Positions 8,154 to 15,374 of a DNA stretch of 26,878 nucleotides are shown here, piece after piece. Below the pieces are notes generated by a model. That model ran no database searches. It saw only the letters and a list, made by a program, of their open reading frames with translations, and was not told the origin of the DNA. The translations under genes were made by a program, and so were the position numbers. How positions within the stretch are numbered: the first letter of the stretch is position 1; the number at the start of each line of letters is the position of its first letter. The stretch is from positions 1 to 26,878 of the forward strand of contig CAMCTL010000030.1 in the NCBI GenBank assembly GCA_945878515.1. The letters are read 5' to 3'. Source of the DNA: Flavobacterium psychrophilum. Lineage in GTDB: Bacteria > Bacteroidota > Bacteroidia > Flavobacteriales > Flavobacteriaceae.

Positions 8154-10481
8154 ATGCAAAAATACATTGACCAATTAAACGAAGCCCAACGAGAACCTGT
8201 CCTGCAAAAGGATGGTCCAATGATTATTATTGCTGGTGCTGGTTCGGGAAAAACTCGTGTCTTGACCATCCGGATTGCTTACTTGATGAGTTTGGGTGTA
8301 GATGCTTTTAGCATTTTGGCACTAACTTTTACCAATAAAGCGGCACGCGAAATGAAAAAAAGGATATCTGACATTGTGGGCTCCAATGAAGCCAAAAATC
8401 TCTGGATGGGCACTTTTCACTCCGTTTTTGCTAGAATTCTTCGTTCCGAAGCCGATAAGTTGGGTTATCCTTCAAATTTCACGATTTATGATACACAAGA
8501 TTCCGTTCGTGCAATTTCTGCAATAATCAAAGAAATGCAATTGGACAAAGACGTTTACAAACCAAAACAAGTTTTGGGTAGAATATCTTCTTATAAAAAT
8601 AGTTTAATTACAGTAAAAGCTTATTTTAATAATCCCGAATTGCAAGAAGCAGACGCAATGAGCAAAAAGCCTCGCTTAGGCGAAATTTACCAAAACTATG
8701 TGGAACGTTGTTTCAAGTCAGGAGCAATGGATTTTGATGATTTATTATTGAAAACTAATGAATTGTTGACGCGATTTCCAGAAGTTTTAGCAAAATATCA
8801 AAACCGTTTTCGTTACATTTTAGTTGATGAGTACCAAGATACCAACCATTCTCAGTATCTAATTGTACGGGCTTTGTCGGATAAATTTCAAAATATTTGT
8901 GTTGTAGGCGATGATGCCCAAAGTATTTATGCTTTTCGTGGGGCGAATATCAACAATATTCTTAATTTTCAAAAAGATTATGAAGGGGTAAAAACCTTTA
9001 GATTGGAACAAAACTACCGTTCTACTAAAAACATCGTAGAGGCAGCAAATTCGATTATTGATAAAAATAAAACCAAACTAGATAAAATTGTCTGGACAGC
9101 CAATACAGATGGTGCAAAAATAAAAGTGCACCGAAGTCTTACAGATGCAGAAGAAGGACGTTTTGTTGCGAGTACGATTTTCGAGCAAAAGATGCAAAAC
9201 CAGTTGATGAATGGTCAATTTGCGATTTTGTATCGCACCAATGCACAATCGCGTGCAATGGAAGATGCGCTCAGAAAACGAGATATTCCTTATCGAATTT
9301 ATGGCGGTTTGTCTTTTTACCAAAGAAAAGAAATTAAGGATGTTTTATGCTACTTGCGTTTGGTTCTGAATCCAAAAGACGAAGAAGCGTTAGTGCGAGT
9401 GATCAATTATCCTGCTCGTGGCATTGGCGATACCACTGTCGAGAAGCTTACTGTTGCTGCTAATCATTACAAGCGTTCCATTTTTGAGGTGATGCAGAAC
9501 ATTGATAAAATCGACTTAAAATTAAATTCGGGAACCAAGCAAAAATTGCAAGATTTTGTAGTGATGATACAAAGTTTTCAGGTGATCAATGAGAATCAGG
9601 ACGCTTTTTTTATTGCGGATCACGTTGCCAAAAAAACGGGATTGGTTCAAGAATTAAAAAAGGATGCCACGCCTGAAGGAATGGCAAAAATCCAAAACAT
9701 CGAAGAATTATTAAACGGAATCAAGGATTTTACCGAAGGGCAAAGAGAGATTGACGGAGCGCGTGGAGCATTGTCTGAATTTATGGAAGACGTGGCTCTA
9801 GCAACCGATTTGGACAAAGATACCAGCGACGAAGATCGTGTGGCTTTAATGACAATTCACTTGGCGAAAGGCTTAGAATTTCCTCACGTTTTTGTGGTAG
9901 GAATGGAAGACGATTTGTTTCCGAGTGCCATGTCTATGAGCACCCGAAGCGAACTCGAAGAAGAACGCCGTTTGTTTTATGTGGCTTTGACCCGAGCCGA
10001 AAATCAAGCTTATTTGACCTATGCGCAATCGCGTTACCGTTGGGGGAAATTGACGGATAGTGAACCATCACGTTTTATCGACGAAATTGATGGACAATAT
10101 TTAGAATATTTGACTCCCGAAGAAAAAAATTACCATTACAAACCAATGATAGATAGCGATATTTTTGGAGACATAGACAAATCGAAGTTGCGATTGGCTA
10201 AACCAATTGCTGGAACTCCACCCAATTATATTACAAATAACGAACCAAAACCAGAAATCAATATTCGTAGGTTGAAACCGGTTTCGAGTAATTCAGGCGC
10301 AGCCAATTTATTTGACAATAAACTCGTTGCTGGAAATATCGTGATGCACGAACGCTTCGGAAAAGGAGAAATATTAAACCTTGAGGGAGCTGGTGCCGAC
10401 AAAAAAGCCGAAATCAAATTTGAAGTTGGTGGGATTAAAAAATTATTGTTAAGATTTGCAAAGTTGGATATTATTGGATGA
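8154..10481 (+). CDS. UvrD/PcrA-type SF1A DNA helicase
   Basis: 775 residues, the usual length for UvrD/PcrA 3'-5' helicases, which unwind DNA in nucleotide excision and mismatch repair and strip RecA or stalled polymerase. The Q-motif region (LNEAQREPV) precedes Walker A AGAGSGKT (27-34). Motif Ia TFTNKAAREMKKRI, motif II VDEYQDTN (around 224), motif III GDDAQSIYAFRGA, motif IV QNYRST, motif V TIHLAKGLEFPHVF and motif VI YVALTRAE are all present. The C-terminus (HERFGKGEILNLEG... to the end) matches the Tudor-like tail of PcrA/UvrD. The gene appears to stand alone: 543 bp precede it, and the GIY-YIG cassette follows. The symbol is left blank because uvrD and pcrA cannot be told apart here. 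Confidence 0.95.
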   Translation: MQKYIDQLNEAQREPVLQKDGPMIIIAGAGSGKTRVLTIRIAYLMSLGVDAFSILALTFTNKAAREMKKRISDIVGSNEAKNLWMGTFHSVFARILRSEADKLGYPSNFTIYDTQDSVRAISAIIKEMQLDKDVYKPKQVLGRISSYKNSLITVKAYFNNPELQEADAMSKKPRLGEIYQNYVERCFKSGAMDFDDLLLKTNELLTRFPEVLAKYQNRFRYILVDEYQDTNHSQYLIVRALSDKFQNICVVGDDAQSIYAFRGANINNILNFQKDYEGVKTFRLEQNYRSTKNIVEAANSIIDKNKTKLDKIVWTANTDGAKIKVHRSLTDAEEGRFVASTIFEQKMQNQLMNGQFAILYRTNAQSRAMEDALRKRDIPYRIYGGLSFYQRKEIKDVLCYLRLVLNPKDEEALVRVINYPARGIGDTTVEKLTVAANHYKRSIFEVMQNIDKIDLKLNSGTKQKLQDFVVMIQSFQVINENQDAFFIADHVAKKTGLVQELKKDATPEGMAKIQNIEELLNGIKDFTEGQREIDGARGALSEFMEDVALATDLDKDTSDEDRVALMTIHLAKGLEFPHVFVVGMEDDLFPSAMSMSTRSELEEERRLFYVALTRAENQAYLTYAQSRYRWGKLTDSEPSRFIDEIDGQYLEYLTPEEKNYHYKPMIDSDIFGDIDKSKLRLAKPIAGTPPNYITNNEPKPEINIRRLKPVSSNSGAANLFDNKLVAGNIVMHERFGKGEILNLEGAGADKKAEIKFEVGGIKKLLLRFAKLDIIG

Positions 10482-10511
10482 AAAAAGGTTAAAGTTTATA
10501 GACTTCGTCCA

Positions 10512-10593
10512 CGTCTGTTCGAGTGATTTTTAAAGCTAAACAAATGTTGATACATTAAGAAAAAATGTAAAGCTTTAAAAATTGTATCGAGAA
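10512..10593 (+). repeat. REP-like hairpin element, upstream copy
   Basis: The left end reads CGTCTGTTCGAGTGATTTTT and the right end AAAAATTGTATCGAGAA. The inner stem ATTTTTAAAGCT (10526-10537) pairs perfectly with 10571-10582 across a 33-nt loop. It is an inverted copy of the element at 10931-10993 and ends 37 bp before the GIY-YIG start codon. Confidence 0.75.
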
Positions 10594-10630
10594 CCATCTT
10601 GAAAGAATAAATTTCATCAAAAAGAAAAAC

Positions 10631-10918
10631 ATGAAACAGTCATACGTGTATATTCTAAAATGTTCCGACAATTCATATTACACAGGTGTTACAAGCAATT
10701 TAACTCAAAGACTTTTTCAGCACGAATCAGGTTTTTATCCGGATTGTTACACAGCAAAAAAAAGGCCAATTAAATTGGTTTATTATTGTGAATTCACGGA
10801 CATTAATTTTGCAATTGATATCGAGAAAAAAATTAAAAAATGGTCGAGAGCTAAAAAAGAAGCCTTGATTAATGAAGAATATGATAAACTGCCTAATTTA
10901 GCAAAGAAAAAGTTTTAA
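10631..10918 (+). CDS. GIY-YIG domain nuclease (UPF0213/URI-like, single domain)
   Basis: A 95-residue stand-alone GIY-YIG domain. The first motif is YVYIL (5-9), the second YTG (in SYYTGVT), followed by NLTQRLFQHE with the catalytic-type arginine, and EKKIKKWSRAKKEALI, the K-x-W-x-R-x-K-K-x-x-L-I ending typical of this small family. The cellular role of these single-domain proteins is poorly known; related domains cut DNA. The gene is boxed between two inverted copies of a palindromic element (10512-10593 and 10931-10993), 37 bp and 12 bp from the gene. Together with the disruption of the helicase-yciO interval, this suggests a small mobile or REP-dispersing cassette (inference). No promoter was recognised. 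Confidence 0.9.
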   Translation: MKQSYVYILKCSDNSYYTGVTSNLTQRLFQHESGFYPDCYTAKKRPIKLVYYCEFTDINFAIDIEKKIKKWSRAKKEALINEEYDKLPNLAKKKF

Positions 10919-10930
10919 GTAAATCAAAAC

Positions 10931-10993
10931 TTCTCGATACAATTTTAAATAGTAAAGCTGTCGCATTACTATTTAAAATCACTCGAAGAGACG
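10931..10993 (-). repeat. REP-like hairpin element, downstream inverted copy
   Basis: Begins TTCTCGATACAATTTT and ends AAAATCACTCGAAGAGACG. The stem 10942-10955 (ATTTTAAATAGTAA) pairs perfectly with 10966-10979 across a 10-nt loop. The ends match the upstream copy in reverse orientation (one mismatch across CGTCTnTTCGAGTGATTTT), while the stem sequence differs but still pairs with itself. Confidence 0.75.
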
Positions 10994-11019
10994 GAATAAA
11001 CAACAAATTATAAATGTAA

Positions 11020-11640
11020 ATGTCCCAATTCATAAAAATATACGAAGACAAACCCAGCGAAGCCGCAATTGCAAAAGTGGTAAAGGTTTTAAAAGACGGC
11101 GGATTGGTTATTTATCCAACGGATACCGTTTATGGTTTGGGTTGCGATATTACCAACAGCAAAGCTTTAGAACGCATCGCCAAGATTAAAGGTGTAAAAT
11201 TAGAAAAAGCAAACTTTTCTTTTATCTGCTATGATTTGAGCAATCTTTCGGATTACGTGAAGCAAATTGATACCTCCACTTTTAAGATTTTAAAAAGAGC
11301 TTTGCCTGGACCGTACACTTTTATTTTACCAGGAAATAATAGTTTACCAAAAGAATTTAAGAAGAAAACCACGGTCGGAATTCGGATTCCAGATAATTCG
11401 ATTGCGCTGGAAATTGTACGTCAATTGGGCAACCCAATAGTTTCTACCTCAATTCTTGATGAAGACGAAGTAATCGAATATACCACCGACCCAGAACTGA
11501 TTTTCGAGAAATGGCAAAACTTGGTCGATATGGTAATTGATGGTGGTTACGGCGACAATATTGGTTCAACCATTATTGATTTATCAGGATACGAACCTGA
11601 AGTTGTGAGAGAAGGTAAGGGAAGTTTGGACATACTTTAG
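11020..11640 (+). CDS. YciO/Sua5/YrdC-family protein (threonylcarbamoyl-AMP synthase fold)
   Basis: 206 residues, one YrdC/Sua5 domain. Sua5/YrdC enzymes make threonylcarbamoyl-AMP from threonine, bicarbonate and ATP for t6A37 tRNA modification. Seen: GGLVIYPTDTVYGLGCD (28-44), KIKGVKLEKANFSFICYDLS (near the substrate-binding K-R-x-N region), LPGPYTFILPG, VGIRIPD, PIVSTS and a VVREGKG tail. The 206-residue length, the opening MSQFIKIYED and the ending resemble the YciO branch more than full Sua5, so true t6A activity is uncertain. The ATG lies 26 bp after the cassette's downstream hairpin; no -7 box is evident, so its original promoter may have been separated by the cassette. Confidence 0.88.
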   Translation: MSQFIKIYEDKPSEAAIAKVVKVLKDGGLVIYPTDTVYGLGCDITNSKALERIAKIKGVKLEKANFSFICYDLSNLSDYVKQIDTSTFKILKRALPGPYTFILPGNNSLPKEFKKKTTVGIRIPDNSIALEIVRQLGNPIVSTSILDEDEVIEYTTDPELIFEKWQNLVDMVIDGGYGDNIGSTIIDLSGYEPEVVREGKGSLDIL

Positions 11641-11702
11641 TAAAGCAGCAGTCAATGTTCAGACAGATTGCGTTAATTTGTAGAATAATTATTGGTTACA
11701 GA

Positions 11703-12218
11703 TTAAAACTTTTCAATACTTTTTTCCAAAACCATAAATTCCAAAGGTTCATTTGAGGTTTGACTAAAAACATCGCTTGTTGGAAAAGGTTCTCTAACAC
11801 CAGTATCGACATAGCCTTTGCGCTTGTACCAAGATATAAGTTCCTCTCGAACTGAAATCACAGTCATTACAATTTTAGATAATTCCAATTCCAATGCCAC
11901 AACTTCAGCTTGTTGCATTAACTTTTTTCCAATGCCGCTATTTTGTAATTCAGGCGAAACAGTCAACATTCCCAAGTACAATTCGCGCTCTTTTTCTACT
12001 AATAAAACGCAACCTATAATCTTGTTTCCTTCTGTATATTTCAGAATGGTATTTTTGTTGTTTTCAATAATTTCCTTTAATTCATTTTCAGTAGTTCGGC
12101 TACCATCCAAAATATTGGCTTCGGTTGTCCATCCTTTTTTGGAAGATTCACCGCGATAAGCCGAATTAATTAGTTTATTTAAAGAGGAAATGTCTTCTGC
12201 ACTTGCTTGTGTAATCAT
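11703..12218 (-). CDS. GNAT-family N-acetyltransferase
   Basis: 171 residues with the acetyl-CoA-binding motif A clearly seen: LGMLTVSPELQNSGIGKKLMQQAE (Q-x-x-G-x-G/A at QNSGIG, near residue 98) preceded by the strand IIGCVLLVE. The C-terminal part (SWYKRKGYVDTG) matches motif B, where a Tyr commonly acts as the acid. The substrate cannot be told. It lies 90 bp downstream of thrC on the same strand but has a -7 promoter box of its own, so it need not belong to the threonine operon. It converges on the yciO-like gene with a 62-bp gap and no clear terminator hairpin. Confidence 0.9.
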   Translation of the reverse strand: MITQASAEDISSLNKLINSAYRGESSKKGWTTEANILDGSRTTENELKEIIENNKNTILKYTEGNKIIGCVLLVEKERELYLGMLTVSPELQNSGIGKKLMQQAEVVALELELSKIVMTVISVREELISWYKRKGYVDTGVREPFPTSDVFSQTSNEPLEFMVLEKSIEKF

Positions 12219-12256
12219 AATAACACTTGTATTCCAGTTTGTGGTTTTTTATTTTT

Positions 12257-12264
12257 CAAAGGTA
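12257..12264 (-). promoter_or_regulatory. -7 promoter box (TACCTTTG) for the GNAT gene
   Basis: Exact TAnnTTTG match on the minus strand between thrC and the acetyltransferase gene; the box ends 38 bp before the ATG. No TTG was seen at the usual -33 spacing. Confidence 0.4.
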
Positions 12265-12308
12265 TGAAATTGGAGCATCTGAATTTCTCTACAATAACTT
12301 TATGAATT

Positions 12309-13598
12309 TTACCCCAAAAACGCTTTCAATTCCTCATAAGTCTTGATTTTCACGCTTATTTTTTCTTTATTCAACACGCTTTCTATTTGTGTAGGAATTG
12401 GCAATTGGATGTTCAAAGCTGGTTCTACTACGTCTAAAAACTTAATAGGATGTGCAGTTTCCAAGAAAATTCCAATGGCGTTTGCATGGTTTTTCAATTC
12501 CTTTTTCAAGCCTAAATAACCTACAGCGCCGTGCGGTTCTGCGATATAACCATCGTTTTTGTAAATGGATTGCATCGCTTCTAAAGTTTCGGCATCGCTA
12601 TAAGAAAACGAAGAAAAGTCTTTTTTGAATAGCTCCAAATCGTTGTTGTACATTTCTTGAATTCGGATAAAATTACTTGGATTTCCCACATCCATCGCAT
12701 TCGAAATGGTGGCTTTGGATGGTTTTGGATCATAGTTTCCTTTTTCTAAAAATCTCGGAACCGTATCATTTACATTGGTCGAAGCAACAAAATGTTCAAT
12801 AGGCAAACCTAATTTTTTAGCTATAATTCCGGCACATATATTCCCAAAATTCCCGCTTGGGCAAGAAAAAACTAAAGGTTTGTTTTGAAATTTCAATTGT
12901 TTGTAAGCAAAGAAAAAGTAAAACATTTGAGGCAACCATCTGGCAATATTTATCGAGTTAGCCGAAGTCAAATTATGGTGCGATAAACTTTCATCTAAAA
13001 AAGCTTTTTTAACCATGTCCTGACAATCGTCAAAAAAACCATCTACTTCCAAAGCTTTAATGTTTTGCCCCAAAGTGGTCAATTGGCGTTCTTGGATGTC
13101 ACTTACTTTTCCAGAAGGATAAAGAATCACAACTTCGACACCTTGCACACCAAGAAAACCGCTTGCAACAGCACCTCCAGTGTCACCAGACGTAGCTACT
13201 AGAACCGTATTTTTATTGTCTTTTTTGTCTTTGTTAAAATAACCCAAACAACGCGACATAAAACGCGCACCAACATCCTTAAACGCCATTGTTGGCCCAT
13301 GATACAATTCCAAAGCATAAATTCCTTCTTCAACTTTCACAGTTGGGAAATCGAAGCACAAGGTTTCGGCAATGATTTCTTTTAAAGTTTCGGTTGGAAT
13401 TTCGTCGCCCACAAATTGTTGAATAGCTTCGAACGCAATTTCTTCATTACTCAACTTTTCGATATTTTCAAAAAAACCAGCCTTTATCGGCGTTATTGAT
13501 TCCGGAAAATACAATCCTTTATCGGTGGCTAATCCTTGTATTATGGCTTCTTGGAAAGAAACTTTTGGGGCATTGTGGTTTAAACTGTAGTATTTCAT
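12309..13598 (-). CDS. thrC: Threonine synthase
   Basis: Converts O-phosphohomoserine to threonine and phosphate with PLP, the last step of threonine synthesis. 429 residues, normal for the bacterial ThrC branch. The PLP lysine is K107 in GPTMAFKDVGARF; the phosphate-binding VATSGDTGGAVASG and SCPSGNFGNICAG motifs are present, and AEPHGAVGY lies in the C-terminal half. In transcription order it follows thrA, thrB and a PIN/antitoxin pair, with 49 bp from the antitoxin stop to this ATG. A small hairpin (13615-13621 with 13625-13631) sits 16 bp upstream of the start. No TAnnTTTG box lies right upstream, so it probably depends on the thrA or PIN promoter. Confidence 0.96.
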   Translation of the reverse strand: MKYYSLNHNAPKVSFQEAIIQGLATDKGLYFPESITPIKAGFFENIEKLSNEEIAFEAIQQFVGDEIPTETLKEIIAETLCFDFPTVKVEEGIYALELYHGPTMAFKDVGARFMSRCLGYFNKDKKDNKNTVLVATSGDTGGAVASGFLGVQGVEVVILYPSGKVSDIQERQLTTLGQNIKALEVDGFFDDCQDMVKKAFLDESLSHHNLTSANSINIARWLPQMFYFFFAYKQLKFQNKPLVFSCPSGNFGNICAGIIAKKLGLPIEHFVASTNVNDTVPRFLEKGNYDPKPSKATISNAMDVGNPSNFIRIQEMYNNDLELFKKDFSSFSYSDAETLEAMQSIYKNDGYIAEPHGAVGYLGLKKELKNHANAIGIFLETAHPIKFLDVVEPALNIQLPIPTQIESVLNKEKISVKIKTYEELKAFLG

Positions 13599-13647
13599 TT
13601 TTAATTTTAGATTTACGATTTCTAAAATCGTATTTCGTACAATGTTT

Positions 13648-13800
13648 TTATTTAGTTGCTAATTTTAGCCTTCTTTCGTCGTAATATTTTTTTAATTCTG
13701 AGAAATTCATGTCTTTTATTTCGGTACTAATTTGGTCACGAACTTCACGCATAAAATGTACAGCTTTAAATCCTTTGATTGCTTTTTCTTTAGGTTTCAT
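13648..13800 (-). CDS. Small antitoxin-like protein paired with PIN toxin
   Basis: A 50-residue ORF. It starts MKPKEKAIKGFKAVHFMREV and runs through RDQISTEIKDMNFSELKKYY to a basic end. The pattern K-A-V-x-F-M-R-x-(I/V)-R-D-x-I-x-x-E-(I/M)-x-D-M-x-F-x-E-(L/I)-K-x-Y is typical of small proteins found beside PIN-domain genes in Bacteroidota and other phyla, taken to be antitoxins. Its ATG is 33 bp after the PIN stop, on the same strand. The order is toxin first, antitoxin second. The role is inferred from context and family pattern, not shown. Confidence 0.7.
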   Translation of the reverse strand: MKPKEKAIKGFKAVHFMREVRDQISTEIKDMNFSELKKYYDERRLKLATK

Positions 13801-13833
13801 CTTTTTATTTATTTAATTTTTGACATAGGTAAT

Positions 13834-14307
13834 CTACTCGGTTTCATAATTGATAATTTCTTTAGGAGAACGGATGTCAATTGTTGCGTATCCTAATTTT
13901 ATATTGACAGCATTATACCCTCTAATTCTCATTACGTTAACTATGTGTTTGAAATTCCAACTAACTAAAATATCAGCTTTTTGAATTGTAGCTAAAGCTA
14001 TATGAAAACAATCTTCACGGCTTGTTTTTCCAACTACATTTTCTGAAATATAGTTATCTCCTAGTATTACTGCTTCTTCGGTTAATTCAATTCTTGTCTT
14101 GTTTTCGCTTGGAATTGAATTCAATAATTCTCTAACCTTTATAGGCGCATTTAATAATTCATCCTCTGTTACTGTGGAATAAATTATATGAAACTCATTA
14201 TTTAAAATGCTTTGAAATAGCATTTTAGTTTCTTTTTCAAATTCCACATCATAATAACCTCCAATAACAGAGGTATCAATGTATAAATTTAATTTTTTAG
14301 TTTTCAT
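13834..14307 (-). CDS. PIN-domain protein (probable VapC-like toxin)
   Basis: 157 residues making up one PIN domain, the RNase fold of VapC toxins. Acidic residues expected at the active site are D11 (LYIDTSV), E50 (VTEDELL) and D99 (REDCFHIALA). The fourth position holds N118 (SWNFKHI), as is common in this branch. The ATG at 14307 was preferred over a TTG three codons upstream because ATG begins the usual M-x-x-K-LNLYIDTS opening and the -7 promoter box (14314-14321) overlaps the TTG. It sits between thrB and the antitoxin-like ORF, splitting thrB from thrC. With the partner downstream it is likely a type II toxin-antitoxin pair that has entered the threonine operon (inference). Confidence 0.85.
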   Translation of the reverse strand: MKTKKLNLYIDTSVIGGYYDVEFEKETKMLFQSILNNEFHIIYSTVTEDELLNAPIKVRELLNSIPSENKTRIELTEEAVILGDNYISENVVGKTSREDCFHIALATIQKADILVSWNFKHIVNVMRIRGYNAVNIKLGYATIDIRSPKEIINYETE

Positions 14308-14313
14308 CGAACA

Positions 14314-14344
14314 CAAAATTAATAAAAATTATTTCTAATCTCAA
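14314..14344 (-). promoter_or_regulatory. Promoter for the PIN/antitoxin pair (TTG-N20-TAATTTTG)
   Basis: On the minus strand a TTG (14344-14342) is followed after 20 bp by TAATTTTG (14321-14314), a good match to the Bacteroidota -33/-7 promoter. The box ends only 6 bp before the ATG, so the mRNA would be almost leaderless. It may also feed thrC. Confidence 0.5.
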
Positions 14345-14376
14345 TTTTGTTGATTTTTAGTTTTTCAACCAATAGG

Positions 14377-15297
14377 TTAAATAGCGGTGACTCCATCCGC
14401 ATTCACTTTCGAAACGTGAATTTCATAGGGTAAATTAATTTCGTCATAGACTGCGCTCATTGCTTTGGCGATTTTTTCGGCAGTATCTTTTCCTTTGCTT
14501 AAGGCAAAAATAGAAGGGCCTGAACCTGAAATTCCAGAACCCAATGCTCCGTTTTCGTAAGCGGTTTTCTTGATTAAATCGAAACCAGGAATCAACATGC
14601 TGCGCACCGGTTCGATGATTTCGTCGTGTAAGGAACGACCAATCAATTCGTAATCGTTGGTGTATAAACCTGCAACTAATCCGCCTACATTTCCCCATTG
14701 GGTTATGGCACTTTTCAGGGAAACGGTTTGTTTTAATACCGAACGCGCATCCGAAGTTTTCAACTCAATTTGAGGATGAACTACCGTCGCATACAATTCG
14801 GATGGGCTGTCAATTTTGATGATGTCTAAAGGATTCGAACATCTTACCAAAGTAAAACCGCCCAATAGGCAAGGAGCCACGTTATCGGCGTGGGCATTTC
14901 CGCTGGCTAATTTTTCACCTTGCATGGCAAATTTTACCAATTGTTTTCGGGTAAAAGGACGACCTAATAATTCATTGATTCCAAAAACAGCTCCTGCAGA
15001 ACTGGCCGCGCTGCTTCCGATTCCGCTTCCTGCTTTGATGTGTTTGTAGATTTCGATTTCGAACCCTAAGTCGGTTTCTACTTCTTCCAATAGTGCCAAA
15101 GCTGCTACTCCAGCTACATTATTTTCGGTTTCCAAAGGTAAATTCGCACCTACTATTTTAGTGATGCGTACGCCTTTTACATCTGATTTTCGAATAATCA
15201 TTTCGTCTCCTGCAGTGGCTAAACACAATCCTAGAACATCAAATCCACAGGAAAGATTGGCGATGGTTGCAGGGCAAAATAGTTTTATTTCATTCAT
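14377..15297 (-). CDS. thrB: Homoserine kinase
   Basis: ATP-dependent phosphorylation of homoserine to O-phosphohomoserine. 306 residues, the usual size for the GHMP-kinase type. The phosphate-binding GHMP motif is AGSGIGSSAASSAG (89-102). The N-terminal FCPATIANLSCGFDVLG matches the substrate-binding opening of ThrB, and SGISGSGPSIFAL near the C-terminus is GHMP motif 3. It lies 77 bp after thrA with a 16-bp-stem hairpin in the gap, and 69 bp before the PIN gene. No own -7 box was seen, so it is probably expressed from the thrA leader promoter. Confidence 0.96.
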   Translation of the reverse strand: MNEIKLFCPATIANLSCGFDVLGLCLATAGDEMIIRKSDVKGVRITKIVGANLPLETENNVAGVAALALLEEVETDLGFEIEIYKHIKAGSGIGSSAASSAGAVFGINELLGRPFTRKQLVKFAMQGEKLASGNAHADNVAPCLLGGFTLVRCSNPLDIIKIDSPSELYATVVHPQIELKTSDARSVLKQTVSLKSAITQWGNVGGLVAGLYTNDYELIGRSLHDEIIEPVRSMLIPGFDLIKKTAYENGALGSGISGSGPSIFALSKGKDTAEKIAKAMSAVYDEINLPYEIHVSKVNADGVTAI

Positions 15298-15321
15298 AAA
15301 ATATTAGTTTTTAGTTTGTAA

Positions 15322-15363
15322 TTTTTAGTTTGTGGTTGAGATGGCTAAACCATAAACTAAAAA
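15322..15363 (-). repeat. Intercistronic hairpin between thrA and thrB
   Basis: Arms 15322-15337 and 15348-15363 pair over 16 bp with one G-U, around a 10-nt loop. The TTTTTAGTTTGTGGTT word is also partly repeated just outside (TTTTTAGTTTGT at 15309-15320). It may be an mRNA-stability element, or a small dispersed repeat. Confidence 0.6.
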
Positions 15364-15374
15364 CCATAAACTAT

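Noticed and set aside
14308..14316. TTG start three codons upstream of the PIN gene ATG
   Set aside because: It overlaps the -7 promoter box, and the ATG gives the usual PIN start.
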